64,000 bases of DNA from positions 1,296,001 to 1,360,000 of the forward strand of contig NZ_CP129137.1 of NCBI RefSeq assembly GCF_030406905.1, read 5' to 3'. Under the pieces are notes generated by a model that saw only the letters and a list, made by a program, of their open reading frames with translations, had not been told where the DNA came from and searched no databases. Positions 1 through 9,071 of this stretch are shown here, piece after piece (the stretch's first letter is position 1; each line of letters opens with the position of its first letter). The translations under genes and the position numbers were made by a program. This DNA comes from Streptomyces sp. HUAS CB01. Lineage in GTDB: Bacteria > Actinomycetota > Actinomycetes > Streptomycetales > Streptomycetaceae.

Positions 1-182
1 GAGAGCAGCATCGACCGCATCTCGTAACCGGCGTGCCGGGCGCGGCGGATGACCTTCTCCCCCTCGGCGATGAACAGGCCCTCCGCGGGCTCGCGCCTGC
101 GCCGCAGTTCGACGTCGGTCAGGCCCGTGTAGTCACGCAGGCGGGGGTCCTCGGGGTCGTCGAGGGTGATGAGATCTGCCAC
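1..182 (-). CDS. SpoU/TrmH-family RNA methyltransferase, N-terminal part
   Basis: Partial gene running off the left edge of the window; about 60 N-terminal residues are present from a GTG start at 182. The visible part (ADLITLDDPEDPRLRDYTGL, then EGLFIAEGEKVIRRA) is the substrate-binding lead-in of 2'-O-methyltransferases of the SpoU/TrmH class, which methylate ribose in tRNA or rRNA using S-adenosylmethionine; the catalytic knot lies outside the window. An AAGG about 12 nt upstream is a weak ribosome site. It is 64 nt downstream of the cobalamin/siroheme methyltransferase gene on the same strand and could be cotranscribed. Family call is fairly sure, target RNA is unknown. Confidence 0.7.
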   Translation of the reverse strand, partial: MADLITLDDPEDPRLRDYTGLTDVELRRRREPAEGLFIAEGEKVIRRARHAGYEMRSMLL

Positions 183-246
183 AGGGTGATACTGCCTTGT
201 CCGGGAAGAGGTGCCAACGGGCGGGACGGAGTTGCGTTACCGGTGG

Positions 247-1515
247 TTACTTGTGGGGGCCCTCGGCGACGACGTCGCCGACGACGATGACCGCGGGGGG
301 CCGGACGTCCTGCGCCCTGACCGTCTCCGCGACCGTCGCGAGCGTCGCGTCCACCCGGCGCTGAGCGGCCGTGGTGCCTTCCTGCACCAGGGCGAGCGGG
401 GTGTCCGGCGCCTTGCCGTGGGCGACGAGGGCCTCGGCGATGGCACCGATCTTGTCGACGCCCATGAGGATCACCAGCGTGCCGGTCAGCTTGGCGAGCG
501 ACTCCCAGTCGACGAGCGAGCGGGGATCGTCCGGCGCGACGTGGCCGCTGACCACCGTGAACTCGTGCGCCACACCCCGGTGGGTGACCGGGATGCCGGC
601 GGCGCCGGGAACGGAGATCGAGCTCGAGATGCCCGGCACGACCGTGCAGGCGATGCCGGCCTCTGCCAGCGCCTGGGCCTCCTCCATGCCGCGGCCGAAG
701 ACGAACGGGTCGCCGCCCTTGAGCCGCACGACCGACCTGCCCGCCTTGGCGTGCTCGACGAGGGCGTTGTTGATGGCCTCCTGCGCCATGAAACGGCCGT
801 ACGGGATCTTCGCCGCGTCGATCACCTCGACATGCGGCGGGAGTTCGTCGAGCAGGTCGCGCGGGCCGAGGCGGTCGGCGATGACGACGTCGGCCTCGGC
901 GAGCAGCCGGCGGCCGCGCACGGTGATCAGGTCGGGGTCGCCCGGCCCGCCGCCGACGAGGGCGACGAAGGGCGTACGGTCACGGCTGTGCGGCGCGGCG
1001 AGGGAACCGTCGCGCAGTCCTTCGACGATGGCGTCCCGCACGGCGGCGGACCTTCGCGGGTCGCGGCCCGTGAGCACCGCGACCGTCACCCCCTCGCTGC
1101 GCCCGGTGGCCGGGGTCCAGGCGGTCGCCGCCTCGGCGTCGTCGGACCGCACGCACCAGGTCTTCGTCCTCTCCGCCTCGGCGGAGGCGGTCTCGTTGGC
1201 GACGGGATCGCTGGTGGCGACCAGCGCGTACCAGGCGTCGGCGATGTCCCCGTCCTGATAGCGGCGCCGGGTCCAGGTGATCTCGCCCGTCTCCGCCATG
1301 GCTTCGACGGACGGGGTCGCGGACGGCGAGATCAGGGTGATGTCGGCACCGGCGGCGATGAGAGCGGGGAGACGGCGCTGGGCGACCTGGCCCCCGCCCA
1401 GGACGACGACGCGGCGGCCGGCGAGACGGAGCCCCACGGGGTAGGCGGGGTGCTCCTCGCGGGCGTCCTGCTGCTGGTGCGCGGGGCTCGGGGCGTGCTT
1501 GCCGGGATCGGCCAT
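247..1515 (-). CDS. cobA: Uroporphyrinogen-III C-methyltransferase with Met8/CysG-type N-terminal domain
   Basis: 422 residues. Residues about 30-160 form a Met8-like NAD-binding domain (glycine-rich VVLGGGQVAQRR near 37-48), which in siroheme synthases oxidises precorrin-2 and inserts iron. Residues about 181-415 are the SUMT methyltransferase domain (VGGGPGDPDL, KGGDPFVFGRG, VVPGISS motifs) that methylates uroporphyrinogen III at C2 and C7 to precorrin-2, the branch point to cobalamin and siroheme. I chose the ATG at 1515 because GAGGAG lies 10 nt upstream; an in-frame extension to 1602 has no ribosome site. It sits beside cobT and cobL, so the cobalamin branch is the likely main destination. 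Whether the N-terminal domain is active cannot be told from sequence alone; the alternative name is cysG. Confidence 0.9.
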   Translation of the reverse strand: MADPGKHAPSPAHQQQDAREEHPAYPVGLRLAGRRVVVLGGGQVAQRRLPALIAAGADITLISPSATPSVEAMAETGEITWTRRRYQDGDIADAWYALVATSDPVANETASAEAERTKTWCVRSDDAEAATAWTPATGRSEGVTVAVLTGRDPRRSAAVRDAIVEGLRDGSLAAPHSRDRTPFVALVGGGPGDPDLITVRGRRLLAEADVVIADRLGPRDLLDELPPHVEVIDAAKIPYGRFMAQEAINNALVEHAKAGRSVVRLKGGDPFVFGRGMEEAQALAEAGIACTVVPGISSSISVPGAAGIPVTHRGVAHEFTVVSGHVAPDDPRSLVDWESLAKLTGTLVILMGVDKIGAIAEALVAHGKAPDTPLALVQEGTTAAQRRVDATLATVAETVRAQDVRPPAVIVVGDVVAEGPHK

Positions 1516-2582
1516 GGCGGTGCGGCTCCTCGGTGCGGCGGGCGGGGCCGCTGCGACGGTGAAGCGGCTGGTGGGGACGGGTGGGACGGTCCTGGCGAAC
1601 ACGATACGGGGTGCGGGGCGCGCTGTTGCGGGCGCGCTGGGCTTGTTCGGTGGCGCCGGGGCCCGGGCGGGGACATCGGCGGCGCGGCGGTGTCCCGGGC
1701 GCGGGCAGGTGTTTCCGGTCGCGGGCAGGTGTCGGGGCGCAGGCGGGTGTCGGCGGGCGCAGGCCGGTCGGACGGGGGCAGGCCGGTCGGCGAGCGCGGG
1801 CCGGGGCGGACGAGGGCAGGCCGGTCGGCGGTCGCGGGGCTGGCCGCCCCGGGCGCGGGCCGACTGTCCGGGCGCAGGCCGGTCGGGCGCGGTCCCGGGC
1901 GGCGCGCTCCAACGAGGGCAAGGGCGGGCTGGGCCCTCGCCGCCGGGTGCGCCCCGGGGGCGCGGGGTGTGCGCAGGTGCGGGTCCTTCCAGAGCGGGGG
2001 CGCATCCGGAGGCGCGGAGGAGCGTGTTCGGGACGCTCCGGCGTGAGATGGGCGCGCCCGGCCCCGCGGCACCCGCCGTTGGGCCGGGGCGCCGTGGGTC
2101 GTGCCGACCGGCATGCGAGTCCCCCGTACCCCTGGACGCTCACGGCCGGAAGGGGCGCGCGGCCGACCGCCCGGGCCGCAGGCCGTGGCCCCGCAGCAAC
2201 CCCGACGCCTACGCCCGGGACACGCCGCACACGCAACCCCCGAACCGCAGGCCGTGGCCCCACAGCAACCCCCGACGCCTACGCCCGGGACACGCCGCAC
2301 ACGCAACCCCCGAACCGCAGGCCGTGGCTCCACAGCAACCCCCGACGCCTTCGCCCGGGACACGCCGCACGCGCAACCCCCGAACCGCAGGCCGTAGTTC
2401 GGCAGCGCGCCATGGCGCCGCGAACCCGAGACGGCCGGACCAGGCAAGCCCGGCCCCGCCCCGCCCGGCGCGGTGGCCCGCCTCACGGCCCGGGGCTTCC
2501 GCGCCCGGGAGCCCCCGCGCTCCGAGCAGGGCCGAAGCCCCGGCACCGACCGCCGGTGCCGGGTCGCGGCGCGAGCGCCGCG
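1516..2582. other. Long non-coding, repeat-rich intergenic region
   Basis: No credible gene is seen between the cobA start and the cobT stop. Long open frames exist on both strands but have no family resemblance and simply reflect extreme GC. The first half (about 1680-1890) is built of imperfect short repeats of a GGGCGCAGG/CGGTCGG type; the second half carries the 70-bp tandem repeat listed separately. The promoter of cobA should lie at the left end but no clear -10/-35 pair stands out. Confidence 0.6.
2182..2390. repeat. Three-copy tandem repeat, unit 69-70 bp
   Basis: Near-identical units start at 2182, 2251 and 2321 (each beginning GCCGTGGC), with a partial fourth at 2391. Units contain CGCCCGGGACACGCCGCAC and CGCAACCCCCGAACCGCAG and differ by only a few bases. 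The period of 70 is not a multiple of three, so the repeat changes reading frame from copy to copy and is not a coding repeat. It lies about 190 bp downstream of the cobT stop codon. Confidence 0.85.
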
Positions 2583-5500
2583 CTACTTCTCCGTCACACC
2601 CGCCGAGTCGAACGTCGCCACCTCGTGCATCGCGCGGGCCGCGCTCTGGACGAGGGGGAGGGCGAGCAGCGCGCCCGTGCCCTCGCCGAGGCGGAGGTCG
2701 AGGTCCACCAGAGGACGCAGGCCCAGCTTGTTCAGCGCCGCGACATGGCCCGGTTCGGCGCTGCGGTGGCCCGCGATGCACGCCGCGAGTGCCTCGGGCG
2801 CCACCGCCCGGGCGACGAGCGCGGCCGCGCCCGCCGAGACGCCGTCCAGGACGACCGGTGTACGCAGCGACGCTCCGCCCAGGATGAAACCGACCAGGGC
2901 CGCGTGCTCCAGGCCGCCGACCGCCGCGAGGACGCCGACGGGGTCGGCCGCGTCCGGCTGGTGGAGCTCCAGGGCGCGCCGGACGACGTCGACCTTCCGC
3001 GCGTGCATCTCGTCGTTGATGCCGGTGCCGCGCCCGGTGACCTCCGCGGGGTCCACCCCGGTGTACACGGAGATCAACGCGGCCGACGCCGTGGTGTTGG
3101 CGATGCCCATCTCACCGGTGAGCAGCGCCTTGTTGCCCGCGGAGACCAGGTCGCGGGCGCTCTCGATGCCGACTTCGATCGCGGCGAGGACCTCCTCGCG
3201 GCTGAGCGCGGGGCCGGTCGTGAAGTCGGCCGTCCCGGGGCGCACCTTCCGCGGCAGCAGCCCTGGGGTGGCCGGGAGGTCGGACGCGACGCCGACGTCG
3301 ATGACGCAGACCTCGGCGCCGACCTGGTTGGCGAAGGCGTTGCAGACCGCTCCGCCGCCGAGGAAGTTCGCGACCATCTGGCCGGTCACCTCCTGGGGCC
3401 AGGCCGTGACCCCCTGGGCGTGCACCCCGTGGTCGCCCGCGAAGATCGCGACGGCCGCGGGCTCCGGGATCGGCGGCGGGCACATCCGCGACAGTCCGGC
3501 CAGCTGCGCGGAGATGATCTCGAGCATGCCGAGCGCGCCCGCGGGCTTGGTCATCCGCTTCTGCCGCTCCCACGCCTCGCCGAGGGCCTTGGCGTCCAGC
3601 GGGCGGATGTTGGAGACGGTCTCCTGGAGCAGGTCGTGCGGCTCCTCGCCGGGCAGCGCGCGGCGGCCGTACGTCTCCTCGTGGACGACCCAGGACAGCG
3701 GCCGGCGCTTGGACCAGCCCGCCTGCATCAGTTCGGGCTCCTCCGGGAACTCGTCGACGTAGCCCACGCACAGGTAGGCCACGACCTCCAGGTGCTCGGG
3801 CAGGCCGAGGGCGCGGACCATCTCCCGCTCGTCGAAGAAGCTGACCCAGCCGACGCCGAGTCCTTCGGCACGCGCCGCGAGCCAGAGGTTCTCGACGGCC
3901 AGGGCGGACGAGTACGGCGCCATCTGCGGCTGGGTGTGCCGGCCGAGGGTGTGGCGGCCGCCGCGCGTCGGGTCCGCGGTCACGACGATGTTGACGGGCG
4001 TGTCGAGGATGGCCTCGATCTTCAGTTCCTTGAACTGCTTGGCCCGGCCCTTGGGCAGCGACTTGGCGTACGCCTCGCGCTGGCGCTGGGCGAGTTCGTG
4101 CATCGAGCGCCGGGTCTCGGCGGAGCGGATGACGACGAAGTCCCAGGGCTGGGAGTGGCCGACGGACGGCGCGGTGTGGGCGGCCTCGAGGACGCGGAGC
4201 AGGACGTCGTGCGGGATGGGGTCGCTGCGGAAGCCGTTGCGGATGTCGCGGCGCTCACGCATCACCCGGAGCACTGCCTCGCGCTCGGCGTCGGCGTACC
4301 CCGGTGCCGGCGCCCCGTGGATCTCCCCGGCATCCGCCTCGATGTCCTGGGCGGCGCCGTGCAGACCCTCGTCGGCGGGCTCCGCCCCGGCCTCCCGGTC
4401 CGGCTCGGTCCCGGCGGGCTCGGCCTGGACGCCGGGCTGCGCCTCGGCCGCCGGCCCGGGCTCGGCGCCCGGCTCCGATTCGGGGGCGGGTTCCGCCGCG
4501 GGGGCCGGTACGGACCCGGCGGTCCCGTGGTCGGCGGCCGCCGGTGCGACGGGCGGCTCTGCGTCCGCTGCGGCCTCGGCACCCGGCGTCTGCCCGGCGG
4601 CCGCGGCCACGGAGTCGACGGGCTCGGGCTCGGCCACGGGGCTCTCCTCGGTCACCGGTGCGGGGGGCGCGGTGGGCTGCGTGCCGTCGGGGGCATCGGC
4701 GGCCGGCCCGTCCTGCCCGGCGGCGGCGGTCCCGTCCGTCGCCCCCGCCTCGCGGGGTGCGGGGACGGTGGCAACGGCCTCCGCTTCCGTCAGGGGCTCC
4801 CGTTCCGGAGCCTCGCCGGGCGCGGCCGCGGCGGTCTGCTCCGGAGCGGTCGCGGGCTCCGCCGTCTCCGCCTCGGGGGCGGGTACGGGCTCGGCCACGG
4901 CGACCGGGGGCGCATCCGCGACCTCGGGCTCCGGCTGCTGTCCCACGGCGGGCTCGGCGGCGGACGGGGAAGTGGCGTCGGCGGTCCCGGTCACCGCCTC
5001 CCGCTCCTGCTCCGCCGACGCGGGCGCGGGCGCGGTCACGGCCACCGGTGAGGGGGCGAGCGACGGCCCCGTCGGCAGGGAGCCCTCCACCGGCACGAAC
5101 TGCCCGGTGGCCATGGGGTCCTGCGGCACCTCGGCGGGCACCGCGGCCGGGTACGGCTCGGTGGGCGCCGCCTGCGCGGCGTGGACGGCCGCTTCCGCGG
5201 CAGATCCCTGTACGGCCTGCGGGGGGACCGTTTCGGCTGCGGTCGTCTCCGGTGCCGTCTCCTCGGGCGCGGCCACGGCGACGTGGGGCTGCGCCTGCTG
5301 GGCGGCCCACGGGGAGGTGGCCTGCGGCGGGATCTCACCCAGCTGCGGTCCGGGGAGCAGGTCGCCCTCGTCGCGCGGTACGTCGAGGTACTCCAGTCCA
5401 CCGGTCGGCGGACCGGCGACGGGCGCCGCCACGGCGCTCTGCCGGGGCGCGGCACTGCCACCGGCCCGATGGGCGGCGGGGCCTCGGTCGGCGAGCGAAC

Positions 5501-6332
5501 GGACGACACCGCTGTTCGCCTCGGGAACCGGCGGACCCATGTGGAGAGGACGGCGCGCCGGTGTCTGCGTGGCCACGGCCGGCGGCGGCATCCGCACACC
5601 CCCGAGGTCGAGGGAGCCGGAGTCCCGGCCGCCGGCCTCGTGGGCACCGGTCTCGTGCGCCGGCTGCTCGGCCGCGCCGTGCTGTTCCGGAGCGGACTGT
5701 CCCTGGTCGACGGGCCGCACCTGGACGGCCGGCTTGGCGTGCAAGGGGCTCTGGCCGTGAGGCGCCGGTTCCGCCGGGACGGCGTACTGCCCCGGGTCCA
5801 CGGCCTGCCCGGCCACCGCCTGTTCCGCCGTCGCCTGCGGGGCGACCGCCTGCGCGTGGAGGGCCTGCTGCGGTACGCCCTGGGCGTAGGCGGCGTGCTG
5901 CTCGGCTGTGGGGAACTGCTGCTCGTGGCCCAGGTACTGCTGCTCCTGTGCGGCAGGGGCGGGCGGCTGCCCGGGCGCGGGCACGGCAGCCGCTCCGGCG
6001 TCGGCGTACCTGGGCTGGGTGCCCGGAACCGGCGCGAACCGGGCCGCCGAGGTGTCCTGGGCGACCGGTACCGGCTGGACGTGGCCCCCTTCCTGAGCCG
6101 CCGTCGGGGCCGGCTCGGACGCGGTGGGCGGGGCAGCAGCGGCCTGCGGGTCGCTCCACGCCCCCTGCGCGCCCGGCATCAGGAGGAGGTCGTCGTCCTC
6201 GGTGACGGCTTCAGGGACACTGCCGGAGTGGTCGAGGTAGGTGTACGCGCCGGGAGCGGGGACGCCCGGCTGCTCCACCATGCCTGCGTTCTCCGGCAGT
6301 CCCTCGCCCGGGACCTGGCCGGTGTCAGTCAT
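2583..6332 (-). CDS. cobT: Fused 5,6-dimethylbenzimidazole synthase (BluB) and nicotinate-nucleotide-DMB phosphoribosyltransferase (CobT)
   Basis: 1249 residues in three parts. Residues about 1-680 are a low-complexity Pro/Ala/Glu/Gln-rich stretch whose first 60 residues (TDTGQVPGEGLPENAG, then TYLDHSG and EDDDLLLMPG) look non-random. Residues about 683-905 are a BluB-type flavin-destructase/nitroreductase (MRERRDIRNGF, APSVGHSQPWDF, GVGWVSFF), which makes the lower ligand 5,6-dimethylbenzimidazole from FMN. Residues about 905-1249 are CobT (TKPAGALG, FAGDHGVHAQGV, GEMGIANTTASA, and GEGTGALLALPL with the catalytic glutamate near 1225), which activates that base to alpha-ribazole phosphate. 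The fusion joins two consecutive steps. Start ATG at 6332 is preceded by GAGGGG at 5 nt spacing and overlaps a tiny upstream frame. The role of the long N-terminus is unknown. Confidence 0.92.
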   Translation of the reverse strand: MTDTGQVPGEGLPENAGMVEQPGVPAPGAYTYLDHSGSVPEAVTEDDDLLLMPGAQGAWSDPQAAAAPPTASEPAPTAAQEGGHVQPVPVAQDTSAARFAPVPGTQPRYADAGAAAVPAPGQPPAPAAQEQQYLGHEQQFPTAEQHAAYAQGVPQQALHAQAVAPQATAEQAVAGQAVDPGQYAVPAEPAPHGQSPLHAKPAVQVRPVDQGQSAPEQHGAAEQPAHETGAHEAGGRDSGSLDLGGVRMPPPAVATQTPARRPLHMGPPVPEANSGVVRSLADRGPAAHRAGGSAAPRQSAVAAPVAGPPTGGLEYLDVPRDEGDLLPGPQLGEIPPQATSPWAAQQAQPHVAVAAPEETAPETTAAETVPPQAVQGSAAEAAVHAAQAAPTEPYPAAVPAEVPQDPMATGQFVPVEGSLPTGPSLAPSPVAVTAPAPASAEQEREAVTGTADATSPSAAEPAVGQQPEPEVADAPPVAVAEPVPAPEAETAEPATAPEQTAAAAPGEAPEREPLTEAEAVATVPAPREAGATDGTAAAGQDGPAADAPDGTQPTAPPAPVTEESPVAEPEPVDSVAAAAGQTPGAEAAADAEPPVAPAAADHGTAGSVPAPAAEPAPESEPGAEPGPAAEAQPGVQAEPAGTEPDREAGAEPADEGLHGAAQDIEADAGEIHGAPAPGYADAEREAVLRVMRERRDIRNGFRSDPIPHDVLLRVLEAAHTAPSVGHSQPWDFVVIRSAETRRSMHELAQRQREAYAKSLPKGRAKQFKELKIEAILDTPVNIVVTADPTRGGRHTLGRHTQPQMAPYSSALAVENLWLAARAEGLGVGWVSFFDEREMVRALGLPEHLEVVAYLCVGYVDEFPEEPELMQAGWSKRRPLSWVVHEETYGRRALPGEEPHDLLQETVSNIRPLDAKALGEAWERQKRMTKPAGALGMLEIISAQLAGLSRMCPPPIPEPAAVAIFAGDHGVHAQGVTAWPQEVTGQMVANFLGGGAVCNAFANQVGAEVCVIDVGVASDLPATPGLLPRKVRPGTADFTTGPALSREEVLAAIEVGIESARDLVSAGNKALLTGEMGIANTTASAALISVYTGVDPAEVTGRGTGINDEMHARKVDVVRRALELHQPDAADPVGVLAAVGGLEHAALVGFILGGASLRTPVVLDGVSAGAAALVARAVAPEALAACIAGHRSAEPGHVAALNKLGLRPLVDLDLRLGEGTGALLALPLVQSAARAMHEVATFDSAGVTEK

Positions 6333-6701
6333 GCGTACCCCTCGCCCATCGGTTGTGCTCCTTCAGACCTTCGCCCGGGGCGCCCGATCGCGGCACACAC
6401 CCGTGCCCGTCACTACAAGAACGAGCGTGTGCCCCACGCGGCACGAAAGCCCGCAGACACAAGCATTGTCGTGGGCGTTCGCGTCCGCGGCAGCAGGATC
6501 CGCCACGGTTTGGTGTGGACTGCGCCACGTTGCGCGTCCCCCGGTCGCGCCGTACCACAGCGGGGGTCAAAATCATCCCCTTTTCCGGATATTGACGAGC
6601 GAATCGACCAACGACCGGCTGCGGTACAACGATCGGCCAGCCTACCGCGCCACGGTTCGGTGCCCGGTTCAGGGGGCGGGCCGGGGCCGGCCGGAACGGG
6701 G
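6333..6701. other. Intergenic region upstream of cobT
   Basis: 369 nt between the cobL stop and the cobT start. On the minus strand it ends with AAGGAG, a six-codon open frame (ATG at 6349, MGEGYA, stop overlapping the cobT ATG as GCATGA) and then cobT. A locally AT-richer patch lies at 6560-6620 (ATTGACGAGCG, AAAATCATCCCC on the plus strand) and may hold a promoter. I looked for the conserved B12 box of cobalamin riboswitches on both strands and did not see it. Confidence 0.5.
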
Positions 6702-7916
6702 TCAGGAGGGCTGTTCCCGACGGTGGCCGGCGATCAGGAAGACGACCGACCGCTCGCGTTCCGACCAGTCGCCCGGATCGAGTTCGACGGACTGGAGCAG
6801 GGCGCACTCGACGGCGTAGCCGCCCTCCGTGAGCGCCGCGCCGATCGCCTCGGCCTCGTCCCTCGTGGAGGCGTGGGTGACGATGCGCTCGGGCCTTCGG
6901 TCGGCGCAGGCGGTGACGACGGGGACGCCGCCCCCGCCGATGCGCACGACGTCGGGTTCGGGAAGCCGTTCCAGGACGTGCGGCGCCCGGCCGCGGACGG
7001 TCTGCAGGAGGACGCCGTGGCGGCGGGCGGCGGCGTCCGCCCGGATGCAGGCGGCGGGGTCGTCGTCGACGGCGATGACGGCGGCGCCGAAGCGGGCCGC
7101 GTCCGCGGCGAGCTCCCCGCTGCCGCAGCCGATGTCCCACACGAGGTCGCCGAGGCGCGGTCCGAGCCGGGCGAGTTGGGCGGCGCGCAGCTGCGGCGAC
7201 TCGCTCTCGGCGGCCGGCCGGCCCTCGTCGCCCGGCAGGGCCCAGCCGCGCACCTGGGCGGGGTAGCCGGGCTCCCGGCCCGCCACCCAGCCGGCACCGC
7301 CCTGGGTACTGGCGGCGCCGCCGACCACGATGACCACGTTGGGGTCGCGCCAGCTGTGGTCGGCGACCTTGTCCGAGGTCAGCACGGTGACCTGCTCGCG
7401 CTCGGTGCCGAGTTCCTCGCAGATCACGAAGGTGCGGTGGACTCCGTCGAGCAGCAGGGCGAGTTCGGCCGGTCCGGCGCCCGGGGAGGTGAGGACGGCG
7501 ACCTTGGGATGGGCACGGCAGACGTTCACGGCGCGGCGCAGCGTGCGGCTGTGGGCGACGACGGTCTGGGCGTCGTCCCAGGGCATCCCGGCCCGGGCGA
7601 AGGCGGCGGCGACGGAGGAGACCGCGGGGACGACCTCCACCTCGAGGCCGTGCTGCGGTGCGCGCAGGGTGCGGACGACGCCGAAGAAGCCGGGGTCGCC
7701 GTCGGCGAGGACGACGGGGCTGCCGCGGTGGCCCGCGATCCTGCGGGCGGCGAGGTCGACGCTGCCGAGGCGGATGCGTTCGGCGCCCGGCGGCACTTCG
7801 GGAAGCGCCAGGTGGTGGGCGGCCCCGGCGACGAGCGTGGCGGCGGACAGGGCGGACCTGGCGGCCGCGGTCAGCGGCGAGCCGTCCCAGCCGATCACCG
7901 TGACCCGGTCGGCCAT
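6702..7916 (-). CDS. cobL: Precorrin-6Y C5,15-methyltransferase (decarboxylating)
   Basis: 404 residues. The N-terminal half (about 1-210) is a CbiE-type tetrapyrrole methylase (VTVIGWDGSPL, VLADGDPGFFGV, VVPAVSSVAAAFARAG); the C-terminal half (about 220-400) is a CbiT-type Rossmann methyltransferase/decarboxylase (LVWDIGCGSGELAADAARFGA, VIAVDDDP, VRIGGGG). Together they methylate C5 and C15 and remove the C12 acetate carboxyl of the corrin ring. The ATG at 7916 follows AGGAG 8-9 nt upstream; a longer frame to 8117 lacks support. It is upstream of cobT on the same strand, 369 nt apart. Length and motifs are normal. Confidence 0.92.
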   Translation of the reverse strand: MADRVTVIGWDGSPLTAAARSALSAATLVAGAAHHLALPEVPPGAERIRLGSVDLAARRIAGHRGSPVVLADGDPGFFGVVRTLRAPQHGLEVEVVPAVSSVAAAFARAGMPWDDAQTVVAHSRTLRRAVNVCRAHPKVAVLTSPGAGPAELALLLDGVHRTFVICEELGTEREQVTVLTSDKVADHSWRDPNVVIVVGGAASTQGGAGWVAGREPGYPAQVRGWALPGDEGRPAAESESPQLRAAQLARLGPRLGDLVWDIGCGSGELAADAARFGAAVIAVDDDPAACIRADAAARRHGVLLQTVRGRAPHVLERLPEPDVVRIGGGGVPVVTACADRRPERIVTHASTRDEAEAIGAALTEGGYAVECALLQSVELDPGDWSERERSVVFLIAGHRREQPS

Positions 7917-8255
7917 CGTCGTCGTTCTCCTGGTGTCGTCGCAGGTGAGGACCGTGCCCACAGGGGGTGCGGGGCAGGCAGGGCCGAGGGTACCTCGTGC
8001 GGGTGACGGGCGCTGGCGCCGCCCGGCTCGCGGGGCCCGCCCGGCCCGACTGCGGGGGGGGTTCGTTCCCCGGTCCGCCCCGGCACGGGTGGGGGGCCGT
8101 CCCCTCTCCTGGCACATCGATCGCCGGTCCGGCCCGTCGTTCCCGGGTCCGTCCGGCCGGATGCGGTGGGCTCACCGTCCGGTCTCCACGGGGTCCGGTG
8201 CGGTGGTCCGTCCCGGACCGCGGCGCCGGCGGGTGACGCGTCCGGTTCGGGCGGG
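7917..8255. other. Intergenic region, no feature recognised
   Basis: 339 nt of very GC-rich sequence, including an eight-G run near 8055-8062, between a GNAT stop and the cobL start. I see no gene, no convincing terminator with a run of T, and no cobalamin riboswitch motif. The cobL promoter should be here. Confidence 0.5.
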
Positions 8256-8894
8256 TCAGTTCCAGTCGGTGTAGGCGCCGAACCCGCCCGCCTCGGCCAT
8301 CTGGTCGGCGACGCCTTCGAGGTCCTCGGGGAGCAGGCTCCAGACGATGAAGTCGGTGCGCAGATCCGCCCAGCCCCCGCCCTCGACGCGGGTGCGGGCT
8401 ATGCAGGCGCCGCGCAGGACGCCCTCGCTGATGCAGCCGATCTTCTGCGCGACCTGCTGGGAGGCGGTGTTGTCGGCGGCGGTGCGCAGTTCGAGGCGCT
8501 CGAACCGCTGGTCGCGGAAGAGCCACTGGGCGGTGGCGAGGGCCGCCTCGGAGGCGTAGCCCTCGCCGCGGGCCCAGGGGGCGACGATGTACGACATCTC
8601 GGTGGAGCGCACCCGCCAGTCGGTCCTGCTCAGCCTGATCACACCGACCAGGCGCTGGGTGAGGAACTCGGTGACGGCGAGGTCGATGCCCCGGCCGGCG
8701 GCGCGTTCGGTGGGGGCGTGGTCGGTGATCCAGTCGTGGGCGGCGGCCTCGGTGTACGGCTGGGGCACGGCCGTCCACGCGGCGACCTGCTCGTCGTTCA
8801 TCATCTCGGCGAGTGCGGGGGCGTCGGCGGGTTCGAGCGCGCGCAGCACCAACCGCTCGGTGCTGATGGAGATGTCCGGAAAGGTGGTAGTCAT
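8256..8894 (-). CDS. GNAT-family N-acetyltransferase (RimJ/RimL type)
   Basis: 212 residues. STERLVLRALEPADAPAL opens a RimJ/RimL-type acetyltransferase 3 fold; TEMSYIVAPWARGEGYASEA carries the acetyl-CoA pyrophosphate loop, followed by LELRTAADNTASQQVAQKIGC, the usual C-terminal part of the fold. The family moves an acetyl group from acetyl-CoA to an amine, often a protein N-terminus or small molecule; the substrate here is unknown. GGAG 6 nt upstream favours the ATG at 8894 over the one at 8906. It stands alone, separated from metQ by a terminator. Confidence 0.85.
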   Translation of the reverse strand: MTTTFPDISISTERLVLRALEPADAPALAEMMNDEQVAAWTAVPQPYTEAAAHDWITDHAPTERAAGRGIDLAVTEFLTQRLVGVIRLSRTDWRVRSTEMSYIVAPWARGEGYASEAALATAQWLFRDQRFERLELRTAADNTASQQVAQKIGCISEGVLRGACIARTRVEGGGWADLRTDFIVWSLLPEDLEGVADQMAEAGGFGAYTDWN

Positions 8895-8997
8895 GCGCAG
8901 CTCCATGCCGAAGACCGTCGTAAGGGCCGTAAAGCCACAGCATGCAGCATCGGGTCGGCGATGTGCATGGCCGGGTCGGGACGGCCCACGATACGCC

Positions 8998-9034
8998 GCA
9001 GGCCCCGCGCACCACCGGGGTGCGCGGGGCCTGC
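8998..9034 (-). terminator. Perfect 16-bp stem hairpin after metQ
   Basis: A 16-base arm (GCAGGCCCCGCGCACC) is followed by a 5-nt loop and its exact reverse complement. It lies 38 nt past the metQ stop in the direction of transcription and upstream of the next minus-strand gene, so it most likely ends the metNIQ transcript. There is no long T run, which is common for Streptomyces terminators. Confidence 0.85.
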
Positions 9035-9071
9035 GTTCAGCGGTATGGCCTCAAGGCCCGTACGGGCGGCG

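Noticed and set aside
2251..2397. The 70-bp repeat as a protein repeat
   Set aside because: The period is not a multiple of three, so each unit is in a different frame on both strands.
211..5051. Very long open frames on the plus strand across cobA and cobT (for example 211-2046 and 1581-5051)
   Set aside because: They are antisense to well-supported genes, are Arg/Gly/Pro-rich and have no family resemblance; high GC alone produces them.
6333..8255. Cobalamin riboswitch upstream of cobT or cobL
   Set aside because: The B12-box core could not be found on either strand in the two intergenic regions.
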